From: Candidatus Hodarchaeota archaeon
Lineage (GTDB): Archaea > Asgardarchaeota > Heimdallarchaeia > Hodarchaeales > Hodarchaeaceae
DNA length: 17,200 nucleotides
Direction: 5' to 3'
NCBI GenBank assembly: GCA_016840305.1
Contig: JAEOSP010000013.1
Span: forward strand, 1-17,200
Below the pieces are notes generated by a model. The model saw nothing but the letters and a program-made list of their open reading frames with translations, did not search any database and was not told where the DNA came from. Shown piece after piece: positions 1 to 7,300 of the stretch (position 1 is the first letter of the stretch; each line of letters starts with the position of its first letter). The position numbers and the translations under genes are program-made.

Positions 1-475
1 CATAAAAAGAAACAACTTCCACGCCCATTAATCTGGCAATTGCAGCTGCTTCTTCTGCAATAGGTATGTCAGAGGATCCAGCTGTAAGTATTCCGATCTG
101 TGATGAAGTTTTACCCGTTTTGTACCCCTTTTGTGTTATTGTTACGGTATAGGGTTCATTGTCTGTTGATATAGTAAAATCATATTTGTATTCCAAAAAA
201 GGTTTTAGAAGAGAGAGATGTTTATCTAGAACGCGTGAGAGAAGTATTGCTTCGTGGGAACCCATCAAAGATGAGACGATCTTTAATACCATATTTGGAC
301 TTTTATTTTCAGTAAAAATAATTTCTGGTACTCCTTTTCTTACTAAACGGCCCATATCCATTCTTACTTCTTTATCTATGAAATCTAGTCCGAAAAGATT
401 AATAGCACTCTTTGCTTCTTCAATACTAATTTGACCACTCTTCAATTGTGCCAATATTTCTTCTAAATCACGCAT
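1..475 (-). CDS. larB: LarB, nickel-pincer cofactor biosynthesis (partial, C-terminus cut off by window edge)
   Basis: In known systems LarB carboxylates and hydrolyses nicotinic acid adenine dinucleotide to the dicarboxylated mononucleotide precursor of the nickel-pincer cofactor used by lactate racemase and related enzymes. I translated 158 residues from the ATG at 475-473. The N-terminus starts MRDLEEILAQLKSGQISIEE, a typical LarB helical start. The segment VRKGVPEIIFTENKSPN matches the conserved region before the catalytic domain. GILTAGSSDIPIAEEAAA, at about residues 134-151, is the hallmark of the PurE-like (NCAIR mutase) fold. The start codon lies inside the end of larC with an 8-base overlap (ATGCGTGA), which implies translational coupling. 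The rest of the domain lies beyond base 1. Family identity is secure; activity cannot be judged from a fragment. Confidence 0.9.
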   Translation of the reverse strand, partial: MRDLEEILAQLKSGQISIEEAKSAINLFGLDFIDKEVRMDMGRLVRKGVPEIIFTENKSPNMVLKIVSSLMGSHEAILLSRVLDKHLSLLKPFLEYKYDFTISTDNEPYTVTITQKGYKTGKTSSQIGILTAGSSDIPIAEEAAAIARLMGVEVVSFY

Positions 476-1709
476 CGGTATTTTTTCGCCTCTCAATATC
501 ATCCTCTAGTCTTTTTCGGACTTTCCTTAGAGGTTTGTTCTCTTCTCTAGCAATTTTCTTTAAGTCCTCATATTCAAATTTTTCAGACACTAATTCTTCT
601 CCAATATATCCTTTTTTCAATCTTATTGCATCTCTTTCCTCATTGTCACTTATTTCATGTGTTGTAAGGGTACGTGGAATTATATGACGTGAACTTGGAC
701 GCATACGAACTCCCAAGGTTCCCAGCTCTCGCATGAGGATGTAAGTTACTTTTTTCGCCTTAGACGGTTCAACAATTGCTTGGAGTAGATACCCTGGTCT
801 GTTCTTCTTCATTATGGTGTTGATTACTATGAAATCTAGAACTAATTCCTCTGCAAACAAGATATCAAATAGATACCCGATAGTTTCCCCATCGACATCA
901 TCAACATTTGTTTCTAAAATTACTATTTCTTCTGTTTTGAGTTGTTCAGAGGTGTTACCCAATATGATTCTCAGAAATGCTTGATCACCTGCTTTTGGTT
1001 CGTACGTCCCAAAGGATCTACCTATGTTTTTAATAATGATTTCTGGGAAATTTCGTATCTGAATAGCTTCTAATGATGCTAAAATGGCCGCGCCAGTAGG
1101 GGTTAATAGTTCTTCGTTTAAGGGACCCCCATGAACAAGTAAGTTTCCCTTTTGAATGATTTCAGTCGTGACAGGCGCAGGAATAGAAACCAATCCATGA
1201 GCAATTGTACGAGAACCTCCACCAACAGCAATCGGTAGAATATAAAATTGTGGAAGATCTCCTTGAAGCATTTCTAAGGAGTAATAGAAACCAGCTATAT
1301 CTAGCACTGTATCGATTGTTGCTAACTCATGAAAGTGAAATTGGGTATCATTTTCTGGTTTACCATGAATATTTAATTCAGCCTTCACCAAATAATCAAG
1401 AGCCAATTTCGTTTTTTGTCTCAATGTGGAAGATTTTATTAATGTTTGACTCAAATCATCAAGGATTTTCTTCATTTCATCAGGTTTAAACCTTCTGCTT
1501 GCAGTTGTGGATAGTTGTGTTCCAGAAAATCCATTTACAATCACTTTATTCCATTTTAGTGAAAACTCTGGATCAAATTTAGATAAATGAGATATGAACA
1601 CGTTGGAAAAATGATTACGTTGATTTTCATTTAGTAAATCTAATATGCCAGCTATTAACATGTCACCAGCGGCACCAGATATGCTGGGATCAATTATAAG
1701 TAATTTCAT
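468..1709 (-). CDS. larC: LarC, pyridinium-3,5-bisthiocarboxylate mononucleotide nickel insertion protein
   Basis: LarC is the CTP-dependent cyclometallase that inserts nickel into the thiolated pincer nucleotide, the last step of cofactor synthesis. The 413-residue product begins MKLLIIDPSISGAAGDM, the conserved LarC N-terminus; an ATG five codons upstream (1724) is possible but adds residues outside the family pattern. HFHELATIDTVLDIAG (the His-rich family motif), HGLVSIPAPVT, LLTPTGAAILASL, and ETNVDDVDGETIGY followed by KKNRPGYLL are all present, so both the larC1- and larC2-equivalent parts are in one continuous frame. Lactobacillus plantarum, by contrast, needs a ribosomal frameshift to make the full protein. 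larB follows with overlap. larE (sulfur insertion) and larA are not in the window. Confidence 0.93.
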   Translation of the reverse strand: MKLLIIDPSISGAAGDMLIAGILDLLNENQRNHFSNVFISHLSKFDPEFSLKWNKVIVNGFSGTQLSTTASRRFKPDEMKKILDDLSQTLIKSSTLRQKTKLALDYLVKAELNIHGKPENDTQFHFHELATIDTVLDIAGFYYSLEMLQGDLPQFYILPIAVGGGSRTIAHGLVSIPAPVTTEIIQKGNLLVHGGPLNEELLTPTGAAILASLEAIQIRNFPEIIIKNIGRSFGTYEPKAGDQAFLRIILGNTSEQLKTEEIVILETNVDDVDGETIGYLFDILFAEELVLDFIVINTIMKKNRPGYLLQAIVEPSKAKKVTYILMRELGTLGVRMRPSSRHIIPRTLTTHEISDNEERDAIRLKKGYIGEELVSEKFEYEDLKKIAREENKPLRKVRKRLEDDIERRKNTDA

Positions 1710-1856
1710 CTTCGATATTCCCAAAAATAACAGCTATTGATAATTATTTACTTCCACAAAAAACTAATAATCCACGATCTAGAGCTTTGATATATTAAAA
1801 TACTTCGAGACTGAAGGTTCTATCTAGTAATTATTAATAATCAAGCTAGATTTCAC

Positions 1857-1863
1857 TTTATAT
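1857..1863 (+). promoter_or_regulatory. Possible archaeal TATA box for the longin-like gene
   Basis: TTTATAT lies in the divergent spacer between larC and the longin-like gene. With the usual archaeal spacing of about 26 bases, transcription would start near 1885, leaving a leader of roughly 24 bases before the TTG start at 1909. The match is by eye in an AT-rich spacer, so it is only suggestive. The remaining spacer (1710-1856) shows no gene. Confidence 0.3.
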
Positions 1864-1908
1864 GTAGTTTAATCATCTCTTAATATGGAGAGGCGATTCT
1901 AAACCTTT

Positions 1909-2658
1909 TTGAGGCAAGTTTCAGTGATTGGTGTCAATATTACTACAAAGAATGGCTTATTACTTTTCTCACATTTTTTTGTACCAGGATTTTCAGGAGT
2001 AGATGAAGATTTACGGGCAGGTTTGATGAGTGCTGTTCTTAATGCAGTAAAAGAGACTGAAACCGATACTGGTATTAAAACCATCAATCAAGGAAGATAT
2101 TACGTTCATATAATGGAAGGAAAATACACTTATGGGTTGTTTTTCTCTCACGAAGACGATCTGAAGGAATTTATTTTCGCAAATACAACATTGAAGCGTT
2201 TTGAAGCTACTTTCAAGACAGTATTAAGCAGTGACATTTCTTTTGAGGATAATTACTTCAAAAAGTTCGAGAATTATTTACAGAAGGAGTATAATCAGTT
2301 AATTGCGATAGATGTTATTGGATTGAGTAAAATCATTGATACAATGGAAAATTCGCTGTTTACGGATTATATATTACTTGAAAAACCGAATTTCCATCAA
2401 GTTTTCACAACGATTTCACTACCAAAAATCCATCCACATGCTAATGCCCTTGCTCAAATGTGTAAGAATTTCATTGAATCCAGTATTAAGATTGGCCAGG
2501 AAATTGAGCAACTACAGTTTTCTTTGGGTGTGGATCACTTGGTTTTTGTTGATCGATTTAATAAATATGTTGTTATTGTCGTAGTCCATAAAAATACTCG
2601 TGAAAAGTCCCTTAAAGAAATAAGTAGATTAAAAAATAAAATTGCTCAGTCAACCTAA
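1909..2658 (+). CDS. Longin/roadblock-like protein of Asgard type
   Basis: This is a 249-residue soluble protein without a signal peptide. Residues about 1-105 read like a longin-type fold: a strand (VSVIGVNITTKNGLLLFSHF), a helix with LMSAVLNAVKETE, then strands with GRYYVHIMEG and YTYGLFFSHEDD, followed by a helix ending RFEATFKTVL. This pattern occurs in many Asgard archaeal proteins thought to work with small GTPases. The C-terminal half (about 150-249) has a second strand-rich region, FSLGVDHLVFVDRFNKYVVIVV, which may be another partner-binding domain. The start must be TTG (1909) or GTG (1924), because the in-frame ATG at 1885 runs into TAA after five codons. No strong ribosome-binding site is visible. 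The fold assignment is inferred from pattern and the partner is unknown. Confidence 0.7.
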   Translation: MRQVSVIGVNITTKNGLLLFSHFFVPGFSGVDEDLRAGLMSAVLNAVKETETDTGIKTINQGRYYVHIMEGKYTYGLFFSHEDDLKEFIFANTTLKRFEATFKTVLSSDISFEDNYFKKFENYLQKEYNQLIAIDVIGLSKIIDTMENSLFTDYILLEKPNFHQVFTTISLPKIHPHANALAQMCKNFIESSIKIGQEIEQLQFSLGVDHLVFVDRFNKYVVIVVVHKNTREKSLKEISRLKNKIAQST

Positions 2659-2676
2659 TAGTTAAAGATGGAAAAA

Positions 2677-2943
2677 TCAATCTGGGTAAATATCATCTAT
2701 CCATTTTACACTTACCTTCTCCTGTACCCAATATTTTAATCGAATGTAGCTAAATTGAAATATAAGAATCACAGTGAATGCTATAACAAAGATATCGATG
2801 AAAGGGGCGATATTATTCGGATTAATTTCATCTAAGGGATATAATGGTAGAGTGGGAAGTCCAAAGGGGTTGAAAAAATCAAGAAACCAATCAACAATCG
2901 TAATAAAAAAACCTGCCTTAAAATTTTTTAGATCTAATTTCAA
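2677..2943 (-). CDS. Small hypothetical membrane protein (uncertain gene)
   Basis: This frame would encode 88 residues from a TTG at 2943-2941. It contains hydrophobic stretches at about residues 10-26 (AGFFITIVDWFLDFFNP) and 48-66 (FIDIFVIAFTVILIFQFSY), separated by a proline-rich loop, and ends with a charged tail. The residue make-up looks like a real two-pass or re-entrant membrane protein rather than an antisense artefact. The frame stays open upstream to about 3027 without another ATG, GTG or TTG, so the true start could be different or lost. That upstream part would overlap the glycosylase remnant on the other strand. I do not recognise the family. Confidence 0.4.
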   Translation of the reverse strand: MKLDLKNFKAGFFITIVDWFLDFFNPFGLPTLPLYPLDEINPNNIAPFIDIFVIAFTVILIFQFSYIRLKYWVQEKVSVKWIDDIYPD

Positions 2944-2957
2944 AAAAGGTAATATAA

Positions 2958-3602
2958 GAAAACCTTCTATTATACATAGATCACGGATTAACAGGGCATC
3001 TGGCTTGGTCGAAGAATAAAAATCCTTCTAATACAATTATATCTATTACATTCAACTCTGGAAGAACAATAATTTATCATGACAAGCGTTTACATGGTTC
3101 TATATGGTTATATAGGAGTAAACTTAATGAAAACTTTCCTAAACCTCCCAAATTAAATACATATGGTCCAGATATTCTTTTGATATCCGAAGAGAAGTTT
3201 ATTGATCGGATAAAAAAATTTCGTGGAGAAATAAAAGGGGTATTAACAAATCAAGAGTTTGTAACAGGAATTGGAAATGCTTATTCAGACGAAATTCAGT
3301 ATGAAGCAAAAATTCATCCGTTTACGAAACGGACACAACTTACAACCACTGAAATCAAGCAATTATACCTCATATGCAGAGGTGTATTGACTGAAGGAAC
3401 AAAGAAAATAACTGATTGGTTATTTTCTAATGATAAATTGAATAACCAACGATTTTGGCGCCAAGAATTATTCAAAATTCATTTACGTGATGGTCAGCCA
3501 TGTTTAAGATGCGGAAAGCCAATTTCAGCAATAAAAGCGAATCGTCGGATAACTAATTTTTGTCAAACTTGTGCTCCCTCAAAAAACAAGAACTTTATTT
3601 GA
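2958..3602 (+). pseudogene. Fpg/MutM/Nei-family DNA glycosylase remnant lacking the catalytic N-terminus
   Basis: The longest reading from a usual start is TTG at 3180 (140 residues), but glycosylase-like sequence continues in the same frame back to 2958. That stretch has LLLYIDHGLTGHLAW (the LLxHLGMTG region) and SGRTIIYHDKRLHGSIW (with the DxR..G motif). After 3180 come the H2TH segment GIGNAYSDEIQYEAKIHPF, with the conserved Asn, and a zinc finger CLRC..16 residues..CQTC, with the DNA-contacting Arg-x-Thr segment just before it (RRITNF). The frame is closed by TAA at 2955 and by further stops at 2919, 2904 and 2901. No upstream frame encodes the Pro-Glu N-terminus (PELPEVE type) that forms the catalytic Schiff base in this family. 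About 55-60 N-terminal residues are missing. The simplest reading is a truncated, inactive glycosylase; a DNA-binding fragment translated from TTG 3180 is possible. Confidence 0.75.
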
Positions 3603-3687
3603 GATGAAAGAAGTGAATGCATCGACAAGAGAAGTCAATTTACCGAGAGAATTTGTACTTAGATAACATATTTAGTAATCAGTATGG

Positions 3688-5085
3688 ATGAAAAATAATA
3701 TGCTTGATTTTTTTTTTGAACCGCGATCAGTTGCTGTTCTAGGTGCTTCTTCGGATGAAAAAAAATACGGACGTTTAATTTTCAATCATTTTGTTGTACC
3801 TTTTTATAACAGAATTTATCCCATTAATCCTAAAGCATCTGAAATCATGGGTATAAAGTGTTATCCCAGCGTTTTTGATCTCCCAGAGGTTCCAGATTTA
3901 GCTGTGGTTGTTCTACCAACAAAATTAGCAATCCGTGCAATTACGGATGCTTCTAAGAGAGGAATTCCGGCAATCGTCTGTATTACAGCTGGTTTCTCTG
4001 AAGTTGGAAGACATGATCTCCAAGAGCAATTAGTTCATGCGTTAGGTGATTCTAGGTTAATTGGACCCAACTGTCTTGGAATTGTAGACACACACAGCAA
4101 GGTGAATACTCTATTTCCAAATTTCGAGTTGCCTAAAAAAGGTCAAGTTTCTTTAATTTCTCAATCAGGTTCGTTAGCTATTGATTTGCTACTTGCTCTA
4201 CAGCAGAATAAAATAGGTTTAAAACGATTTGTTTCCTATGGTAATGGCGCTGACCTTAATGAAACTGATTTTATTCAGTACTTCGGACAGGATCCAGATA
4301 CTCGTGTTATAGGAGCTTATATTGAGAGTGTTAAGGCAGGACGTGACTTTATTAGAGTTTCAAAAACAATTGCTAGAAAAAAAGCAATTGTAGTTCTTAA
4401 GCTACCAATGACAGAAAATGTATCTATGGCTGCTAAGGGACATACGGGCGCGGTAGCAAGTACAATGGGTATATACAAGGAAATATTAAGACAATCTGGT
4501 ATAATTCAATGTGATAGTACATCTCAATTTATTAATTCAATAAAAGCTCTTTATAACCAGCCACCTGCATTTGGAGATGGAAGAATTGCTTTGGTAACGA
4601 ACACGGGCGGTCCTGCTGCACTAATGTTATACAGGATGTATCGCTATAAATTAGAATTAGCGGAGCTTCCTGATACTGTTGTGGAAGAGACTGAAATGGT
4701 CGTAAAAAAGCATGCTGTTCAGACATCAATATCTCGAGATAAAGATAATGCTCCTCTAGCATTTGTAGATTTGACTGGATCAGCAACAACAGAGGTAATT
4801 ACAGAGATTTCCAAAATATTTCTGAAAGAAAAGACTGTTTCAGGAATTATAATTGTACCCCGGAGTGATGCACCTGTTGTATCCAAAGATGCACCTGCTC
4901 GAATTGCTTTGCTTAAGCAAGAATTTCCCCAAAAACCAATTTTAGTTTACAATTTACCTGATCCCACAGTTAATTCAGAATTTGAGGGGTACGGGATTCC
5001 TGTCTTTAACACGGCTGAGGATGCTGTAGATGGAATGCATGCTCTTGTTGAAAGAGGTAGAATTCTGCAAAAATATTTGTCTTAG
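3688..5085 (+). CDS. acdA: ADP-forming acyl-CoA synthetase (acetate-CoA ligase), alpha subunit
   Basis: In archaea this enzyme converts acyl-CoA, ADP and phosphate to acid, CoA and ATP, conserving energy in fermentation. The 465-residue product is the usual alpha-subunit size. Residues about 8-135 are the CoA-binding Rossmann domain (FEPRSVAVLGASSD, RIYPINPKASEIMG, LIGPNCLGI). Residues about 150-290 are the succinyl-CoA-ligase-like domain (SLISQSGSLAIDLL, FVSYGNGADLNETD). The phosphorylated histidine is predicted at His252 in KGHTGAVAS. Residues about 295-465 are the third alpha domain (LVTNTGGPAALM). ATG 3688 gives MKNNMLDFFFEPRSV; ATG 3700 is an equally natural start. The beta (ATP-grasp) subunit is not next to it. 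Instead a kinase-like gene follows at once, its ribosome-binding site overlapping this stop codon. The acyl substrate cannot be told from sequence. Confidence 0.92.
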   Translation: MKNNMLDFFFEPRSVAVLGASSDEKKYGRLIFNHFVVPFYNRIYPINPKASEIMGIKCYPSVFDLPEVPDLAVVVLPTKLAIRAITDASKRGIPAIVCITAGFSEVGRHDLQEQLVHALGDSRLIGPNCLGIVDTHSKVNTLFPNFELPKKGQVSLISQSGSLAIDLLLALQQNKIGLKRFVSYGNGADLNETDFIQYFGQDPDTRVIGAYIESVKAGRDFIRVSKTIARKKAIVVLKLPMTENVSMAAKGHTGAVASTMGIYKEILRQSGIIQCDSTSQFINSIKALYNQPPAFGDGRIALVTNTGGPAALMLYRMYRYKLELAELPDTVVEETEMVVKKHAVQTSISRDKDNAPLAFVDLTGSATTEVITEISKIFLKEKTVSGIIIVPRSDAPVVSKDAPARIALLKQEFPQKPILVYNLPDPTVNSEFEGYGIPVFNTAEDAVDGMHALVERGRILQKYLS

Positions 5086-5100
5086 GAGGTATCGCGTATT
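5084..5100 (+). promoter_or_regulatory. Perfect Shine-Dalgarno site preceding an ATT start
   Basis: AGGAGGT at 5084-5090 overlaps the acdA stop (TAG, 5083-5085). It is followed by seven bases and then ATT at 5098-5100. This is the strongest ribosome-binding site in the window. No ATG, GTG or TTG lies within normal reach in any useful frame, so ATT is the apparent initiator of the kinase-like gene. Confidence 0.75.
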
Positions 5101-6153
5101 AACTCAAATGATTCTTCACCTGAGAAGCAACAAAAGATTCATGATCGTGTACGTGCAATTATTCTTCAATCGAGTAATAAGATCATTAAAAATATTCGTG
5201 TAGAGATTGGAAGAATTTCAGATACCAGATTAAAAAGTATAAAATGTTACCATGGGGCAGGAGGGGAAACTTATGTTATCGAATCAGCGTTATCTACTTC
5301 CTTAGCAGGTGAAGTCGATGGAGGAATTGTTTTGAAATTTGCTAAGGATCTCGAAGCAGAGGTGAACAATGCTGATCGTTTAGCTCGTCATCTTGCAATC
5401 AGACAAAAAGATTGGGAAAAGTGGAAAAAAAATCATGACCTTCCGTTACGCATTAGAAGGTATCCTGATCATGTCTTTTCCCCCCAAGTAATTGAAGTAA
5501 TTCCAGAAGTAAAAGCAATAATTCTTGAATTCCTGAGCGGATTTACACCATTATTACAACATGCTCTAGAACCAAATGATAGATGGGGATATGCTGGTTA
5601 CGCCTTAGCAAGATTACATGGATCAGAACAGTTGAAAACAAGCATTCAGTTGTATAACCCAGTTTTTAAACTATTAAGGCAATATATTGATGAACGTTAC
5701 ATTGACTACTGGTACCAGGTTCTAGAACAATCCATGGGTGGGGTGGAATTTATTCATGGTGATAGTCACATGAGTAATATTTTGGTATCTCCAAACAGTA
5801 TCGCTTGGATTGACTCAATAATGTTACCAAAATTGGATAGAATGGATGATATTGGGTACATTATAAGTCATGTTGTTCAAGAGCAAGTAGCACAAAATAT
5901 TTCATTTGGAATTGATATCCCGAGATTGAGTTCTTCTATTACACGTTCTTGGGTTCCACTAGTCCTAACCGCTTATAAAAAGACATATGATATTTCTCAG
6001 ATTTATTCTCGTTTACCAATTGATTTTTTCTTAGGTACTCATCTTATTATTCGGGCTGCACTCTGGGAAAAACATATTTCAGATGTTTTGGTAAAACTAG
6101 GTCAGCATTTTATTCACGAGATGCCTGTATCAAAAATGTTAGACAACGAGTAG
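5098..6153 (+). CDS. Aminoglycoside-phosphotransferase/choline-kinase-like small-molecule kinase, ATT start
   Basis: The 351-residue protein has the protein-kinase-like fold of the APH/choline kinase group. HGAGGETYVIE at residues 52-62 is a glycine-rich nucleotide loop. Lys80 in IVLKFAKD fits the ATP-anchoring lysine. HGDSHMSNIL, with Asp222 and Asn227, is the catalytic loop. WIDS, with Asp239, is the metal-binding equivalent of DFG. The first in-frame TTG (5332) falls at residue 79, one residue before Lys80, and would remove the whole glycine loop. The homologous reading extends unbroken back to ATT 5098, seven bases after a perfect AGGAGGT. AUU starts are rare but known (bacterial infC). 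The gene is in the same frame as acdA, separated only by TAG and four codons. The substrate is unknown; the pairing suggests a linked metabolic or regulatory role. Confidence 0.87.
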   Translation: MNSNDSSPEKQQKIHDRVRAIILQSSNKIIKNIRVEIGRISDTRLKSIKCYHGAGGETYVIESALSTSLAGEVDGGIVLKFAKDLEAEVNNADRLARHLAIRQKDWEKWKKNHDLPLRIRRYPDHVFSPQVIEVIPEVKAIILEFLSGFTPLLQHALEPNDRWGYAGYALARLHGSEQLKTSIQLYNPVFKLLRQYIDERYIDYWYQVLEQSMGGVEFIHGDSHMSNILVSPNSIAWIDSIMLPKLDRMDDIGYIISHVVQEQVAQNISFGIDIPRLSSSITRSWVPLVLTAYKKTYDISQIYSRLPIDFFLGTHLIIRAALWEKHISDVLVKLGQHFIHEMPVSKMLDNE

Positions 6154-6172
6154 TTGGATTTTGCTAGAGAGT

Positions 6173-7180
6173 TTAGATTCTCATCATTCCAAAGGCATAA
6201 GCTGCTGCTTGTGAAGCACGGAGTGGTTCTGAAGCTTTTTTCCCGATGTGAAAGATATCAATCTTTTCTCGGATCCATAAAGGTAATCCTGTTTCTTCAT
6301 TTCCAAAAAGAAATAAAATATCTTCATGATCGTTTGTTTCACGTCTGATTTCAGTAATTAAGTTTGTGATTGGAGTTTTTCCCCAAAGAGAAAATCCATA
6401 AAACTTGCTATCGGACTTTTTATCCATCAAGCTATCAAGTGAACTTGTAATTTCAAAAGAAATCTTATTTATACCCTTGAAATAAGTTTTTTCAACATTT
6501 TGAATTATTTCTTCCGCTTTATTGTTCTCATTAGTAATTATAATTTGTGTATTAAACGTTAAAGCTAATCGGAAAAAATCTGCAACTTCCTGAATGGTGT
6601 GAGGGGAAAAAAGTACCAATTTTGGGATTAGAATTTGGGAAGAGGATTGAGAAGTCTGACCAACAATTTTTTCCCCAATTCTAAGTTGAATACCTTTTTC
6701 ATCTCCTAGCTTTCCCTGTAGTTGTCTTACTTCAATATATAGTTTGAAATCAGCTTTTGGGTCATTTATAATCTTTTTTTTCTTCAAACGATCTAATAAA
6801 GCTTTTTTATGAAAAGGCACACGCCCTAAAGCGTGAAAGCTAATATTAATAGTACTACTATCTGTTTTACTTTTTATATACTTTAATGTTGTATTCATTA
6901 ACTGGGAAAGAGTTTCAGTTCGAATTTCAAATAGATTTTGTTGAAATATTATCAAATTATTTACCCCAGGATTAGACAATATCGTATTGATTAGCCGTTT
7001 AGTCAAAGTTGATTTATCAGCTATTGAGATCAATATACGATATCGAGTACCCCAGGGATCATCTTTCACTATGACTTTTTTAGAATAATTCCTGAGCTGA
7101 GGATCCAAATCTCGAATTAAGATTTCTTGTTCCTTTGGTGTGACAAATCTAGAAAGTTTTACTAGTAGAAAAATCATCAT
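6173..7180 (-). CDS. SPOUT-superfamily RNA methyltransferase with THUMP-like N-terminus
   Basis: The 335-residue product (from ATG 7180; TTG 7207 would add nine residues) ends in a SpoU/TrmH-like knot. ILFLFGNEETGLPLWI is motif 2 and the closing segment EPLRASQAAAYAFGMMRI is motif 3, so an S-adenosylmethionine-dependent RNA methyltransferase is likely, probably 2'-O- or base-directed on tRNA or rRNA. The middle (about residues 45-175) has the rhythm of a THUMP RNA-binding domain: RYRILISIADKSTLTKRLIN near its start and KADFKLYIEVRQ near its end. The C-terminal knot covers about 185-335. The motif 3 serine-asparagine pair of classical SpoU enzymes is altered (RASQ), so the target may differ. 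The gene converges with the kinase gene (18 bases apart) and diverges from mtnA. I cannot name the target nucleotide. Confidence 0.75.
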   Translation of the reverse strand: MMIFLLVKLSRFVTPKEQEILIRDLDPQLRNYSKKVIVKDDPWGTRYRILISIADKSTLTKRLINTILSNPGVNNLIIFQQNLFEIRTETLSQLMNTTLKYIKSKTDSSTINISFHALGRVPFHKKALLDRLKKKKIINDPKADFKLYIEVRQLQGKLGDEKGIQLRIGEKIVGQTSQSSSQILIPKLVLFSPHTIQEVADFFRLALTFNTQIIITNENNKAEEIIQNVEKTYFKGINKISFEITSSLDSLMDKKSDSKFYGFSLWGKTPITNLITEIRRETNDHEDILFLFGNEETGLPLWIREKIDIFHIGKKASEPLRASQAAAYAFGMMRI

Positions 7181-7300
7181 AAACCCAAAAACATCGAAAT
7201 CTAACAAAAATGTAATCGGAAGATGATTTATCTCATAAATAATTAAAGGTTCGTCAAAGAATTTTTTTCATATTTGAAAGTAATCAGGAGACGGTTATTG

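Noticed and set aside
159..687. Two plus-strand open frames opposite larB and the end of larC
   Set aside because: The minus strand carries clear LarB and LarC motifs; these are shadows.
1205..1489. Plus-strand open frame inside larC
   Set aside because: It is antisense to a strongly conserved part of LarC and has no family resemblance of its own.
480..1900. The same GAGAGGCGA string about 15 bases before both the larB start and the TTG of the longin-like gene
   Set aside because: Near larB it is simply coding sequence for the end of LarC, and its distance from both starts is too long for a standard ribosome-binding site; probably chance.
2774..3019. Plus-strand open frame opposite the small membrane protein, considered as the missing glycosylase N-terminus
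   Set aside because: It lacks the Pro-Glu start and the rest of the family's N-terminal pattern, and its lysine/serine/arginine-rich make-up looks like an antisense shadow. A frameshift joining it to the remnant would not restore the enzyme.
3604..3666. A 20-codon plus-strand ORF between the glycosylase remnant and acdA
   Set aside because: It is short, has no ribosome-binding site and no recognisable sequence; frames of this length are expected by chance.
4532..4789. Minus-strand open frame inside acdA
   Set aside because: It is antisense to conserved coding sequence and has no start signal or recognisable motif.
5083..5085. TAG between acdA and the kinase as a possible pyrrolysine or readthrough codon
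   Set aside because: The two frames are in register, but the strong Shine-Dalgarno site placed exactly for a new start at ATT 5098 explains the layout better. No pyrrolysine gene is visible.
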